Below, one piece after another: positions 8,166 through 18,530 of a stretch of DNA of 64,000 bases (its first letter is position 1; each line of letters starts with the position of its first letter). Under the pieces are notes generated by a model. That model ran no database searches, was not told where the DNA came from, and saw only the letters and a program-made list of their open reading frames with translations. The stretch comes from Sphingobium sp. AP49 (GTDB lineage Bacteria > Pseudomonadota > Alphaproteobacteria > Sphingomonadales > Sphingomonadaceae), in NCBI RefSeq assembly GCF_000281715.2, contig NZ_CP124576.1:2673501-2737500 (forward strand). The letters run 5' to 3'. Both the position numbers and the translations under genes were made by a program.

Positions 8166-9044
8166 TCAGTCGCGGACCCAGTCGGCCGAAGCGATCCCCT
8201 GCGCGTAGAGCAGCACCGACAAGTCGCCATGGATGATCTCGGCCGCCGCCGCCGCGCGGGTCTTGGGCTTGGCATGATAGGCGACGCCCAGCCCCGCCCC
8301 TTCGATCATCGGAATGTCATTGGCGCCGTCGCCCACCGCCAGCGTCAGCGCACGGTCGATGCCGCCGTCGATTGCGGCCTCCAGTTCGGTGCGCTTGCGC
8401 GCGGCATCGACGATCGGCATGGTGACGGTGCCAAGCAGCGCGCCATCGGCGATCTCCAGCACATTGGCGACATGGACGTCGAAGCCGATTTCCGCCGCCA
8501 CCGGCCCGGTGAAGCGGGTGAATCCCCCCGACACGAGCAGCGTCCGGGCGCCCCGCGCCTTCATCGTGCGCACCAGTTCGCGCGCGCCGCCCATGATCAC
8601 CACCCGCTCCTCGCGGCACTGGTCGATCGCGCTGTCGGGCAATCCTTTCAGCAGAGCGACACGGCCATGCAGCGCACCTTCGAAATCCAGTTCGCCGCGC
8701 ATCGCCCGTTCGGTGATCTCGGCGATCTGCGGCTTGATCCCGGCATAATCGGCCAGCTCGTCGATGCACTCGACCGTGATCATGGTCGAATCCATGTCGG
8801 CGATCAGCAGCGTCTTCTCGCGCCCTGCCGCCATCTGCACGATCACGTCGACGCGGTCGCCAATGTCGGTCAGCGCGGCGCGGGCGGTAACGGGATCGCT
8901 GCCAAAGAAAATATCCGCCGCCTTGCCCTCGTCCAGCCAGACGCTATCGACCGGGGCGCAGCCGGCAGAGGCCAGCCGTCCGGCCGCTTCGGCAATATCC
9001 GCCTGTTTCAGGGTCTCAACTGCCACTAAGGTCGCGACGAACAT
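8166..9044 (-). CDS. serB: Phosphoserine phosphatase
   Basis: A 292-residue HAD-family enzyme for the last step of serine synthesis. The catalytic motif [10 protein letters not shown] gives the nucleophile and acid/base Asp (about residue 90), SGGFTRF is motif II, and GDGANDIPM is motif IV (about residue 240). An N-terminal regulatory-type region precedes the catalytic domain, as in longer SerB proteins. The start is ATG 9044 with GGAG eight bases upstream. That start codon shares the tetramer CATG with the divergent miaA start. Confidence 0.95.
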   Translation of the reverse strand: MFVATLVAVETLKQADIAEAAGRLASAGCAPVDSVWLDEGKAADIFFGSDPVTARAALTDIGDRVDVIVQMAAGREKTLLIADMDSTMITVECIDELADYAGIKPQIAEITERAMRGELDFEGALHGRVALLKGLPDSAIDQCREERVVIMGGARELVRTMKARGARTLLVSGGFTRFTGPVAAEIGFDVHVANVLEIADGALLGTVTMPIVDAARKRTELEAAIDGGIDRALTLAVGDGANDIPMIEGAGLGVAYHAKPKTRAAAAAEIIHGDLSVLLYAQGIASADWVRD

Positions 9045-9987
9045 GTCAAACTCCGAACCAGAAACAGGCGAATCCCGCCCACCGGTCGCGCTTATTGCCG
9101 GGCCGACCGCCAGCGGCAAGAGCGCGCTCGCCGTCCGCCTGGCCCAGATCGCCGACGGCGTCGTCATCAACGCGGACGCCAGCCAGGTCTATGCCGACCT
9201 GGCGATCCTGTCCGCCCGCCCGTCGCAAGCGGAAATGGGCGGCGTGCCCCATCGCCTGTTCGGCCATATCGACGGAGCGGAAGCGTGCTCCGCCGCGCGC
9301 TGGGCGGCCGAGGCCAGGGCAGAGATCGATGCGGCCCATGCGGCCGGCAAGCTGCCCGTGCTGGTCGGCGGCACCGGCCTTTATATACGGACCTTGCTCG
9401 ACGGCATCGCGCCGGTGCCGGACATCGACGCCGACATCCGTGCCACCGTGCGCGCCATGCCGGTGGCGCAGGCGCATGAAGCGCTGCGCATCGAAGATCC
9501 GGAGGCTGCCGCCCGCCTCGCCCCGGCCGACACCACCCGTGTTGCCCGCGCGCTGGAGGTGGTGCGATCGACCGGCAAGCCGCTGAAGATATGGCAGCAG
9601 CACAAGCAGGGCGGCATCGCCGACCGCATCAGCCTATCCCCGATGATCCTGCTGCCGCCGCGCGACTGGCTGATCGAGCGCTGCGACCGGCGGTTCGCGC
9701 AGATGATCGATCAGGGCGCCGTTGCCGAAGTGGAGGCCCTGCTGCCGCGCAATCTCAATCCCGACCTGCCGGTGATGCGGGCGATCGGCGTGCCGGACAT
9801 CGCCGCCTGGCTCAAAGGTGACAGCGATCGTGACACCATGATGGCCCGCGGCCAGCTCGCCACCCGCCAATATGCCAAGCGGCAATATACCTGGTTCTCC
9901 AACCAGCCGCCGCAGGACTGGCGCCGCGAAAGAAGACCGATTGATGCTGAAATTACCAATGAATTGGCAATTAAATTACAACAATAG
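9043..9987 (+). CDS. miaA: tRNA dimethylallyltransferase
   Basis: A 314-residue enzyme that adds a dimethylallyl group to A37 of tRNAs reading UNN codons. It has the P-loop [10 protein letters not shown] (about residue 20), [25 protein letters not shown] and [11 protein letters not shown] near the C terminus. The ATG at 9043 overlaps the serB start codon on the other strand, so each leader lies inside the other gene. An AAGG lies about 12 bases upstream. A last-codon stretch rich in A and T ends the gene, leading into the ilvB promoter region. Confidence 0.95.
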   Translation: MSNSEPETGESRPPVALIAGPTASGKSALAVRLAQIADGVVINADASQVYADLAILSARPSQAEMGGVPHRLFGHIDGAEACSAARWAAEARAEIDAAHAAGKLPVLVGGTGLYIRTLLDGIAPVPDIDADIRATVRAMPVAQAHEALRIEDPEAAARLAPADTTRVARALEVVRSTGKPLKIWQQHKQGGIADRISLSPMILLPPRDWLIERCDRRFAQMIDQGAVAEVEALLPRNLNPDLPVMRAIGVPDIAAWLKGDSDRDTMMARGQLATRQYAKRQYTWFSNQPPQDWRRERRPIDAEITNELAIKLQQ

Positions 9988-9990
9988 GGG

Positions 9991-10019
9991 TTGACCACGC
10001 ATTTTATGTCCTCTAGAGG
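9991..10019 (+). promoter_or_regulatory. Possible promoter of the ilvB operon
   Basis: TTGACC (9991-9996), a 17-base spacer and TAGAGG (10014-10019) form a weak sigma70-like promoter about 75 bases before ilvB. No short ORF rich in Ile, Val or Leu codons lies between it and ilvB, so I see no peptide attenuator here. Confidence 0.35.
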
Positions 10020-10091
10020 CAGGCGCCTTGCCAATGCGGGCGCGACGGCGCAGACCCGCGAGCCAGCATCTTAAAAAAGAGGAGTTTCATC

Positions 10092-11843
10092 GTGGCCGAA
10101 AAGAGCGGCGCGGACATTTTGGTCGAATGCCTGGTTGATCTGGGCGTCGAAGTTGTGTTCGGCTATCCGGGCGGCGCCGTGCTGCCCATCTATGACGCGC
10201 TCTATAATCACCCCACGATCAAGCATGTCCTAGTACGCCATGAACAGGGCGCGACCCACATGGCGGAGGGCTATGCCCGCTCGACCGGCAAGCCCGGCGT
10301 CGTCCTGGTCACGTCCGGCCCGGGCGCGACCAATGCCGTCACCGGCATCACCGACGCGCTGCTCGATTCGATCCCGATGGTCGTCATTACCGGCCAGGTG
10401 CCCACGCAACTGATCGGCACCGACGCCTTCCAGGAAGCGGACACGGTCGGCATCACGCGCCACTGCACCAAGCATAATTATCTGGTGAAGGACCCTGCCA
10501 AGCTGGCCGGCGTCGTCCATGAGGCATTCCACATCGCCACCACCGGCCGCCCCGGCCCGGTCGTCGTCGACATTCCCAAAAATGTCCAGATCGCGACCGC
10601 GCCCTATGCCCGGCCGGAACTGAAGGTCCATGCCAGCTATCATCCGCAGACCAAGGCGGATGCCAGCGCGATCGACGCGGCGGTCGAGATGCTGGCGGCA
10701 GCGGAACGGCCGATCTTCTACACCGGCGGCGGTGTCATCAATTCGGGTCCGCAGGCCAGCGCCTTGCTGCGCGAACTGGCGGCGATGACCGGCGCGCCGG
10801 TCACATCGACCCTGATGGGCCTGGGCGCCTTCCCCGCATCCTCCGACCAGTGGGTCGGCATGCTGGGCATGCACGGCACCTACGAAGCCAATTGGGCGAT
10901 GAACCAGGCGGACCTCATCATCTGCATCGGCGCGCGTTTCGACGATCGCGTCACCGGCCGGCTGGACGCCTTCGCGCCCAACAGCCGCAAGGTGCATATC
11001 GATATCGACCGCAGCTCGATCAACAAGATCGTCGACGTCGATGTCGCGGTCGTCGCCGATGTCGGCAGCGCGCTGGAGGATATGATCGCCCTGTGGAAGC
11101 AGCGCGGCCATGAAAAGGCGGACCTGTCGGCCTGGTGGGCGCGGATCGCCGAATGGCGCGCCAAGAAGAGCCTGTCCTATCCCGACAGCGGCAGCGAGAT
11201 CATGCCGCAAAAGGCGATCGCGGACCTTTACAAGGCCACCCGCGCGACCGGCAAGGACATCATCATCACCACCGAAGTCGGCCAGCATCAGATGTGGGCC
11301 GCCCAGCATTTCGGTTTTGAAGAGCCGAACAAGTGGCTGACATCCGGGGGCCTTGGCACCATGGGCTATGGCTTCCCTGCCGCCATCGGCGCGCAGATGG
11401 GCAATCCCGACAGCATCAGCATCTGCATCGCCGGCGACGCATCGATCCAGATGAACATCCAGGAAATGGGCACCGCGACCCAATATCGCCTTCCGGTGAA
11501 GATCTTCATCCTGAACAATGAATATATGGGCATGGTCCGCCAGTGGCAGGAACTGACCTATGAAAGCCGCTATTCCAACAGCTATTCCGACAGCCTGCCC
11601 GACTTCGTGAAGCTGGGCGAAGCCTATGGCTGGACCGGCATCCGCATCGAAGGACCGCAGGAACTGGAGGCCGGCATCCGCCAGATGCTGGAAACCGACG
11701 GCCCCGTGATCGTCGATTGCCGCGTGGCAAAGCTCTCCAACTGCTTCCCGATGATCCCGTCGGGCGCAGCCCATACCGACATGCTGCTCGATCCCAACCA
11801 GATCGAGGGTGTCATGTCGGACGAGGCCAAGGCGCTGGTTTAA
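10092..11843 (+). CDS. ilvB: Acetolactate synthase large (catalytic) subunit
   Basis: A 583-residue ThDP enzyme for the first common step of valine, leucine and isoleucine synthesis. It has the activating Glu in LVRHEQGATHMAEGYARSTG (about residue 50), three ThDP-fold domains, and the Mg/ThDP motif GDASIQMNIQEMG...NN (about 445-475). The GTG start at 10092 has GAGGAG upstream. It heads the run ilvB, a small unknown gene, ilvN, ilvC. Confidence 0.97.
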   Translation: MAEKSGADILVECLVDLGVEVVFGYPGGAVLPIYDALYNHPTIKHVLVRHEQGATHMAEGYARSTGKPGVVLVTSGPGATNAVTGITDALLDSIPMVVITGQVPTQLIGTDAFQEADTVGITRHCTKHNYLVKDPAKLAGVVHEAFHIATTGRPGPVVVDIPKNVQIATAPYARPELKVHASYHPQTKADASAIDAAVEMLAAAERPIFYTGGGVINSGPQASALLRELAAMTGAPVTSTLMGLGAFPASSDQWVGMLGMHGTYEANWAMNQADLIICIGARFDDRVTGRLDAFAPNSRKVHIDIDRSSINKIVDVDVAVVADVGSALEDMIALWKQRGHEKADLSAWWARIAEWRAKKSLSYPDSGSEIMPQKAIADLYKATRATGKDIIITTEVGQHQMWAAQHFGFEEPNKWLTSGGLGTMGYGFPAAIGAQMGNPDSISICIAGDASIQMNIQEMGTATQYRLPVKIFILNNEYMGMVRQWQELTYESRYSNSYSDSLPDFVKLGEAYGWTGIRIEGPQELEAGIRQMLETDGPVIVDCRVAKLSNCFPMIPSGAAHTDMLLDPNQIEGVMSDEAKALV

Positions 11844-11853
11844 GGGTCGGAGC

Positions 11854-12213
11854 GTGACGCAACATCTGAAGCTCCGCATCCATGTGACGGAGCCCTGGGA
11901 TTTCGAGCGCAGCGCCGGGTCGGCCGAACTGACCGGCTGGACCATCGATCATGTCGATCCCGACAATGAGGAATGGGAAGTGCATCTCGATCAGGGTTTT
12001 GATTTCAACGAGCGGCATTTCGGCACCTTGCTGGTCAGCCCGCGCTATGTGGGCGAGCATCTTTCGCGGATGCTGGACGCGGTGGCGGGTTTCCCCGTTC
12101 GCCTCGCCCACCGGCAGGATGGAGATTGGCATTTCGCCTTTGCGGCGATGATTTCGCAGCGCCACGACGACAAGGACGGGCGCGCAGATATGGATAACGG
12201 GGCAAGCATCTGA
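11854..12213 (+). CDS. Conserved-looking small protein between ilvB and ilvN
   Basis: A 119-residue soluble protein starting at GTG 11854 (VTQHLKLRIHVTEPWDFER), 10 bases after ilvB and with GGTCGGAGC upstream. The protein is rich in Trp, His and acidic residues and has no signal or membrane segment. Its stop overlaps the ilvN ATG by one base, so it is translated as part of the operon. Codon use matches its neighbours, which argues for a real gene. I do not recognise the family. Its place between the two subunits of one enzyme suggests a role in their assembly or regulation, but that is inference. Confidence 0.75.
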   Translation: MTQHLKLRIHVTEPWDFERSAGSAELTGWTIDHVDPDNEEWEVHLDQGFDFNERHFGTLLVSPRYVGEHLSRMLDAVAGFPVRLAHRQDGDWHFAFAAMISQRHDDKDGRADMDNGASI

Positions 12214-12728
12214 TGCATATCCACGAAGAACAGAGCGAGCGGCACGTCCTGTCGCTGACGGTGTCGAACGAGGCGGGCATATTGGCCCGCATCGCCGGCC
12301 TGTTCACCGCACGCGGCTATAATATCGACAGCCTGACCGTGGCCGACATTACCGACGACCATGCAATCAGCCGCATCACCATCGTCACCAACGGCCCGCC
12401 CAAGGTGATCGACCAGATCATCGCCCAGCTCGACCGGCTGGTGCCGGTGCACAAGGTGACCGACCTGACCGACGCCGGTCCGTTCGTCGAGCGCGAACTG
12501 GCGCTGGTCAAGGTCGCCGGCACCGGCGATCACCGGATCGAGGCCCTGCGCCTGGCCGATGTGTTCCGTGCCAAGGTGGTCGACACCACCATCGAAAGCT
12601 TCATCTTCGAGATCACCGGCACGACCGAGAAGATCGACAATTTCGTCGGCCTGATGCGCCAGGTCGGCCTGGTCGAGGTCGGTCGCACCGGCGTCGCCGG
12701 CCTGATCCGCGGCAAGGAGCCGGCCTGA
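12213..12728 (+). CDS. ilvN: Acetolactate synthase small (regulatory) subunit
   Basis: A 171-residue protein with an N-terminal ACT domain (RHVLSLTVSNEAGILARIAGLF...NIDSLTVADI) and the C-terminal ALS_ss_C domain (KVAGTGDHRIEALRLADVFRAKVVD). It binds valine and gives feedback control and full activity to IlvB. Its start is coupled to the preceding small gene. Length matches the long (IlvH-like) type. Confidence 0.96.
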   Translation: MHIHEEQSERHVLSLTVSNEAGILARIAGLFTARGYNIDSLTVADITDDHAISRITIVTNGPPKVIDQIIAQLDRLVPVHKVTDLTDAGPFVERELALVKVAGTGDHRIEALRLADVFRAKVVDTTIESFIFEITGTTEKIDNFVGLMRQVGLVEVGRTGVAGLIRGKEPA

Positions 12729-12781
12729 CATTCCATTCCGCGCCGTCACAGGCGGCGTTTCTTTCCACCACTATTGTCTAA

Positions 12782-13837
<1,056 letters not shown>

Positions 13838-13848
13838 GCCTTTCGCGC

Positions 13849-13876
13849 ACCGGAAACGGAACGATCCGTTTCCGGT
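13849..13876 (+). terminator. Perfect 12-bp hairpin after ilvC
   Basis: ACCGGAAACGGA (13849-13860), loop ACGA, TCCGTTTCCGGT (13865-13876). It starts 12 bases after the ilvC stop. No U-tract follows. It probably ends the ilv transcript or protects its 3' end. Confidence 0.7.
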
Positions 13877-13951
13877 TACGCCTCTGGAACAATCGAGGGA
13901 CGTGGCATATTCTGTGCCTCGTCCCTTGAATGCTTTTGGAGAGCGTTTCCC

Positions 13952-14569
13952 ATGCGCAAATATCTCATTCCCGCCGCGGCCCTGATCGCTGTTGCCGGTG
14001 GCACCGTCGTGATCGCCCAGGGCGCAGCCGCCCCCGGCACCAAGGATGTCGCCAAGGTTACTGGCGGCACCTATCAGGTCGAGCCGACCCACACCCAGAT
14101 CGTCTTCGCCTATGATCATATGGGCTTCACCAACAATATGGGCGTCATCGCCCAGCCGACCGGCACCCTGACCCTCGACAAGGCGAACCCCGCCGCCTCC
14201 AAGGTGTCGATCGATGTGCCCGTCGCCAATCTCAAGACCGGCATTCCGGCACTCGACGAGCATCTGATGAAGCCGGAATTCTTCGATTCAGCCAAGTTCG
14301 CGACCGCCAAGTTCGTGTCGACCAGCGTGAAGCCGGATGGCGCCACCGGGGCCGACATCAGCGGCAACCTGACCATCAAGGGCATCACCAAGCCGGTGAC
14401 GCTGGACGCCGAATTTTATGGCGCTGGCGCCAACCCGATGAACAAGAAGGAAAATGTCGGCTTCGTCGCGACCGGCAAGATCAAGCGTAGCGATTTCGGC
14501 ATGGGCTATGGCGTGCCCATGGTCGGCGACGATATCGAACTGAAGATCATCGTCGCCTTCCAGAAGTGA
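13952..14569 (+). CDS. YceI family periplasmic protein (copy 1)
   Basis: A 205-residue secreted protein with a signal peptide (MRKYLIPAAALIAVAGGTVVIAQ) and a lipocalin-like YceI domain: GTYQVEPTHTQIVFAYDHMGF, then VPVANLKTG, EFFDSAKFATAKFVST and GITKPVTLDAEFYG. YceI proteins bind isoprenoid or polyisoprenoid lipids in the periplasm; some are induced by base stress. A second, diverged YceI gene follows one base after the stop (counting its GTG). Confidence 0.9.
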   Translation: MRKYLIPAAALIAVAGGTVVIAQGAAAPGTKDVAKVTGGTYQVEPTHTQIVFAYDHMGFTNNMGVIAQPTGTLTLDKANPAASKVSIDVPVANLKTGIPALDEHLMKPEFFDSAKFATAKFVSTSVKPDGATGADISGNLTIKGITKPVTLDAEFYGAGANPMNKKENVGFVATGKIKRSDFGMGYGVPMVGDDIELKIIVAFQK

Positions 14570-14573
14570 TGTG

Positions 14574-15182
14574 ATGATCCCCCGCCCGGCCCGCGCGATC
14601 CTCCTTCTGGGCCTGATCGCGTGCGCGCCGGCGGCGGCTGCCCCGGCCGGGGAGGCATCCAGCCTCTTCGGCCCCGGCCGCTATCTGGTCGATAGCCAGG
14701 CGACCAAGGTGCATTTCCATGTGAAGGCACTGGCCGGCAGCTATGCAGGGGATTTCGTTGAGCCCGAAGGGGGCGTCGTGATCGACCCTGCTCATCCGGA
14801 TCGCGCCGATGTCGACATCCGCTTCCCGATCGAGAAGATGACCACCGGCGACGCATCGACCGACGCCATGTTGAAGGGCGACAGCTTTTTCGACATGGCC
14901 CGATTTCCGACCGTCCGCTTCGTCGCGAGGGAAGCGCCGCTCGCGGGCAGCGCAAGTGCATCCATCATTCCGGGTGAACTCACCATGCACGGCCAGACGC
15001 GTGCGGTATCCCTATCCGTCCGCCTGACCGGCGTCACGCCCGACGAAGCGCCCGGCATCGCCACCCTCCATTTCAGCGGCAGCATGACTGTCGAGCGCAG
15101 CCAATATGGCATGGGCTTTGGCCGCCCCTTCGTGTCCGACAAGGTCGACCTCACCATCGACGCAATTTTCCGTCGCACCTGA
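14574..15182 (+). CDS. YceI family periplasmic protein (copy 2)
   Basis: About 202 residues with a signal peptide (MIPRPARAILLLGLIACAPAAA). The YceI domain contains GRYLVDSQATKVHFHVKAL, DVDIRFPIEKMTTG, SFFDMARFPTVRFVA and MHGQTRAVSLSV. An in-frame GTG (14571) directly before ATG 14574 is an equal candidate start. It follows copy 1 by at most four bases, so the two are one operon. The sequences are clearly diverged, so this is an old duplication or paralogue pair. Confidence 0.88.
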   Translation: MIPRPARAILLLGLIACAPAAAAPAGEASSLFGPGRYLVDSQATKVHFHVKALAGSYAGDFVEPEGGVVIDPAHPDRADVDIRFPIEKMTTGDASTDAMLKGDSFFDMARFPTVRFVAREAPLAGSASASIIPGELTMHGQTRAVSLSVRLTGVTPDEAPGIATLHFSGSMTVERSQYGMGFGRPFVSDKVDLTIDAIFRRT

Positions 15183-15243
15183 CGCCGCGTTCGCAAGAAA
15201 CGGCTTTACCCCTGCCCCTGTCTGCGGTTATGGGGACAGCATC

Positions 15244-15291
15244 ATGCAGAGCGTCGCGCTTCTTACCCTGCTACGACTTACACGCCCTTAG
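15244..15291 (+). CDS. Leucine-rich leader peptide of leuA
   Basis: A 15-codon ORF, MQSVALLTLLRLTRP, sits 124 bases upstream of leuA. Five of the fifteen codons are Leu, clustered as Leu-Leu-Thr-Leu-Leu-Arg-Leu, and include CTT three times and CTA once. These codons are rare in this GC-rich genome. The stop TAG lies inside a folded region that can form alternative hairpins. This is the classical layout of a ribosome-mediated leucine attenuator. Confidence 0.82.
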   Translation: MQSVALLTLLRLTRP

Positions 15292-15389
15292 GCGTGGCTT
15301 TTGTGCTGCCTTCCGGCTAAGGGCAGCGTCGATCCGCCTAAGGGCATTCATCACAGTCAAGTCGTACCCCGGGAGCGCGCAATAGCGTC
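15272..15389 (+). promoter_or_regulatory. leuA attenuator-like alternative RNA structures
   Basis: GCCCTTAG in the leader stop region (15284-15291) can pair with CTAAGGGC at 15317-15324, or, as GCCCTTAGGCG (15284-15294), with CGCCTAAGGGC at 15335-15345. The second pairing is extended by TACGACTT (15272-15279) with AAGTCGTA (15359-15366). A separate GCTGCC/GGCAGC hairpin (15305-15327) excludes the first pairing. A further imperfect hairpin CGGGAGCGC/GCGTCCCG lies near 15370-15391. A ribosome stalled on the Leu codons would cover the left arm and change which pairs form. Confidence 0.7.
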
Positions 15390-15414
15390 CCGTGCCAGGA
15401 AGTAGTTTGATCCC

Positions 15415-17088
15415 ATGATGCTGACCGATCCTTCGCAGAAATACCGCCCCTTCCCCCAGGTGGACCTGCCCAATCGCCAATGGCCCTCCAAGGTCATCAC
15501 CAAGGCGCCCCGCTGGCTGTCGACCGACATGCGCGACGGCAACCAGTCGCTGATCGACCCGATGAACGCGGAGAAGAAGCGCCGCTTCTTCGACCTGCTG
15601 GTCAAGGTTGGCGTCAAGGAGATCGAGGTCGGCTTCCCCGCCGCCGGCGCGACCGAGTTCGATTTCATCTCGGGCCTGGTCAAGGACGGCGCGATCCCCG
15701 ACGACGTGATGCCCCAGGTGCTGACCCAGGCGCGCGAAGACCTGATCGCCACCACCTTCGAAAGCCTGCGCGGTGCGAAACAGGCGATCGTCCATGTCTA
15801 TAACGCGATCTCGCCGGCCTGGCGCAACATCGTGTTCCAGATGGAACGGCCCGAAATCAAGCAGATCGCGATCAACGCCGCCAAGCTGCTGCGCGACAAT
15901 GCGGCGCGCATGCCCGACACCGACTGGCATTTCGAATATAGCCCCGAAACCTTCTCGACCGCCGAGCTGGATTTCAGCCTGGAATGCTGCGAGGCGGTGA
16001 TGGACATTCTGCAGCCGACGCCGGAACGGCCGCTGATCCTGAACCTGCCCGCCACCGTCGAGTGCGCGACCCCCAACATCTATGCCGACCAGATCGAATG
16101 GATCTGCCGCAACATCTCGCGCCGTGACAGCGTGGTGATCTCGCTGCACACCCATAATGACCGGGGCACCGGCGTTGCCGCCGCGGAACTGGGCATCATG
16201 GCCGGCGCCGACCGCGTCGAAGGCTGCCTGTTCGGCAATGGCGAACGCACCGGCAATTGCGACCTGGTGACCGTCGCGCTCAACATGTACACGCAGGGCA
16301 TCGACCCGGAACTGGACTTCAGCGACATCGACGAAGTCATCCAGACCGTCGAATATTGCAACCAGCTGCCCGTCCACCCGCGCCACCCCTATGCCGGCGA
16401 ACTGGTGTTCACCGCCTTCTCAGGTTCGCATCAGGACGCGATCAAGAAGGGCTTTGCCGCGCAGGAAGCGCGCAACGACCTGTTCTGGAACGTCCCCTAT
16501 CTGCCGATCGATCCCAAGGATCTGGGCCGCGACTATGAAGCGGTGATCCGCGTCAATTCGCAGTCGGGCAAGGGCGGCGTCGCCTGGGTGCTGCAGCAGG
16601 ACAAGGGTTACAAGCTGCCCAAGCGGATGCAGGCCGACTTTTCGAAGGTGGTGCAGGCGCTGGCCGACCAGTCGAGCCGCGAACTCAACGCCGCCGACAT
16701 CTCGGCCGCGTTCGACAATTATTATCACCAGACTGGCGACCAGGCCTACAGCCTGATCGACTATCATGAGAGCGGCAGCGCGGGCGACCGCATCTTCACC
16801 GGCAAGATCGTCCATGAAGGCGGTGAGCGCTCGATCTCGGGTCGCGGCAACGGCCTCATCTCGTCGGTGCTGGCCGCACTGCGCGACGAACTGGGCGTGG
16901 TCCTCGACGTCGCCGACTATAATGAGCACGCCATCGGCGCCGGCACCGACGTGAACGCCGCCGCCTATGTCGAATGCCGCACCGCCGACGGCCGCACCGT
17001 CTTCGGCATCGGCACCGACAGCGACGTCGCGACCGCCTCGGTCAAGGCCGTCCTTTCGGCCGCCAATGCGGTGGCCGTGCGGGGCTGA
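15415..17088 (+). CDS. leuA: 2-isopropylmalate synthase
   Basis: A 557-residue enzyme for the first step of leucine synthesis. It has the DRE-TIM signature in [16 protein letters not shown] (about residue 40), [18 protein letters not shown] (metal-binding HxH, about 240) and [11 protein letters not shown], followed by the C-terminal LeuA allosteric domain (about 430-557, with [16 protein letters not shown]). ATG 15415 and 15418 are both possible starts; AGGAAG lies upstream. The length fits the long LeuA class. The leader peptide upstream implies control by leucine supply. Confidence 0.96.
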   Translation: MMLTDPSQKYRPFPQVDLPNRQWPSKVITKAPRWLSTDMRDGNQSLIDPMNAEKKRRFFDLLVKVGVKEIEVGFPAAGATEFDFISGLVKDGAIPDDVMPQVLTQAREDLIATTFESLRGAKQAIVHVYNAISPAWRNIVFQMERPEIKQIAINAAKLLRDNAARMPDTDWHFEYSPETFSTAELDFSLECCEAVMDILQPTPERPLILNLPATVECATPNIYADQIEWICRNISRRDSVVISLHTHNDRGTGVAAAELGIMAGADRVEGCLFGNGERTGNCDLVTVALNMYTQGIDPELDFSDIDEVIQTVEYCNQLPVHPRHPYAGELVFTAFSGSHQDAIKKGFAAQEARNDLFWNVPYLPIDPKDLGRDYEAVIRVNSQSGKGGVAWVLQQDKGYKLPKRMQADFSKVVQALADQSSRELNAADISAAFDNYYHQTGDQAYSLIDYHESGSAGDRIFTGKIVHEGGERSISGRGNGLISSVLAALRDELGVVLDVADYNEHAIGAGTDVNAAAYVECRTADGRTVFGIGTDSDVATASVKAVLSAANAVAVRG

Positions 17089-17095
17089 TATCCAT

Positions 17096-17192
17096 CCGTT
17101 CGCCCTGAGCGAAGTCGAAGGGCACGGCCCACCATCGGAAGGCCACTTCGCTTCGCTCAGTGTCGGGCTTCGACTTCGCTCAGCCCGAACGG
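17096..17192. repeat. Sphingomonad-type inverted repeat (CTGAGCGAAGTCGAAGGGC class)
   Basis: Arms 17096-17123 and 17165-17192 are near-perfect reverse complements (about 25 of 28 bases), built on CTGAGCGAAGTCGAAG. The copy lies between leuA and the convergent M20 peptidase gene and could act as a two-way terminator. Confidence 0.8.
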
Positions 17193-17204
17193 AAAGGATA
17201 GCCG

Positions 17205-18530
17205 TTACTTCGCCAGCGCCCGCACCACGCTGTCCCACTGGGCCAGCGAGGCGGCAATGCCCGCCACCGGCACCCGTTCATTGAGGCCATGGGCAAAGCC
17301 GTCCTCGGCCTTCATGAACAGGCTGGAGACGCCATAGCTGGGCACGCCCAGCGCGCGGAAATAGAGGCTGTCGGTCGCGCCGGCCGACATGCCCGGCATC
17401 ACCGTGATCGCGGGCGAGCGCGCCTTGATCGCGGCGGCCACGGCCTTCACCACATCGTCGCGCAATGGCGAGGCATCGCTTCCGGTCGGGTCGTTGAGCG
17501 TGGTGAAGGTCGCGCTTTGATCATCCACCACCTTGACCAGCTGCGCCTTCACGTCGTCGATCTTCACGCCGGGGAAGATGCGGCAATTGACGCTGACCTT
17601 GGCGCTTTGCGGCAGCGCATTGAGCGCATGGCCGCCCGACAGCATGGTCGCGACGCAGGTGGTGCGGACCTGCCCGACAAATTCCGGTCGGCTCGACAGC
17701 AGTTCCGCAGAGGCCGGATCCTGGGTCGCGGCATAGAGGCGCATCGCCTCTCCCACATCGCCGCCGATCCGTTGCGCCGACAGGCTGAGCGACGCCTTGG
17801 TCAGTTCGTTGATCATCGGCGGGAACTGATAGGCCGCGATCCGGTCGATCGCCTTGGCCAGCCGATAGATCGGGTTGCCCGGCGTCGGCGCGCTCGAATG
17901 ACCGCCCGGATCGGTCAAGCCGATCTCGAAATCGGCATAGGTCTTCTCGCCCGCCTGCAACTGGTAGAGGACGGGCTTGCCACTCTCGTCGAGCAGGCCG
18001 CCACCGCCATCGCCGTTCAGCAGCAGCTCGGCATCCTTGTACTTGGCCGCCAGCGCCTTGGTGGTGACCATGTTGGTTTCCTCGTCGCCCGACAAGAGCA
18101 GGATGACGGTGCGGCGCGGGGTCCAGCCCTCCTTCTTGAGCTGCGCCAGCGTCGCGACCATCATCGCGACATCATATTTGTTATCTTCGGACCCGCGCCC
18201 GAAAATATAGCCATCCTCTTCGACCGGGACGAAGGGATCGCGCGTCCAGTCGGCGCGATCGGCGGCCACCACATCCATATGACCGATCATCAGCATGGGC
18301 TTCAGGCTGGGATCACGCCCCTTGATCGTCGCCGCCAGGGTCGCGGTCTCGCCCATCGGGGTGATGACGATATCGGCGTCGGCAAAGCCCGCCTGTTTCA
18401 GCACCGAGGCATAATAGGCGGCCAGCCCGGGCACCTGCCCCGCGCCCTCGACCGTCCTGAACGCGACCGATTTCTTCAGAATCTCCTTGGCCACGCCCGC
18501 ATCCGCTGCCGCCTGTGCGCCAACCGGCAT
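17205..18530 (-). CDS. M20 family zinc peptidase, signal peptide out of frame
   Basis: The catalytic part has M20 metal-site motifs MIGHMDVVAADRADW (about residue 83), GRGSEDNKYDVAMM (Asp bridge), SGDEETN (catalytic Glu pair) and a dimerisation/lid domain with LTDPGGHSSAPT. The intact frame begins at ATG 18530 (MPVGAQAAADAG), just after where a signal peptide should end. The missing signal, MQLRGILLAGAMLAGGG, is present upstream in another frame from ATG 18586, with AGGAG in front. One extra G in the run of five near 18537-18541 would rejoin them. Either a real one-base deletion or a sequencing error separates signal from enzyme. Substrate probably a dipeptide or acylated amino acid. Confidence 0.88.
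   Translation of the reverse strand: MPVGAQAAADAGVAKEILKKSVAFRTVEGAGQVPGLAAYYASVLKQAGFADADIVITPMGETATLAATIKGRDPSLKPMLMIGHMDVVAADRADWTRDPFVPVEEDGYIFGRGSEDNKYDVAMMVATLAQLKKEGWTPRRTVILLLSGDEETNMVTTKALAAKYKDAELLLNGDGGGGLLDESGKPVLYQLQAGEKTYADFEIGLTDPGGHSSAPTPGNPIYRLAKAIDRIAAYQFPPMINELTKASLSLSAQRIGGDVGEAMRLYAATQDPASAELLSSRPEFVGQVRTTCVATMLSGGHALNALPQSAKVSVNCRIFPGVKIDDVKAQLVKVVDDQSATFTTLNDPTGSDASPLRDDVVKAVAAAIKARSPAITVMPGMSAGATDSLYFRALGVPSYGVSSLFMKAEDGFAHGLNERVPVAGIAASLAQWDSVVRALAK

Noticed and set aside
10001..10090. Short ORF before ilvB as an attenuator leader
   Set aside because: The only ORF here has almost no Leu, Ile or Val codons, so it cannot sense the end products.
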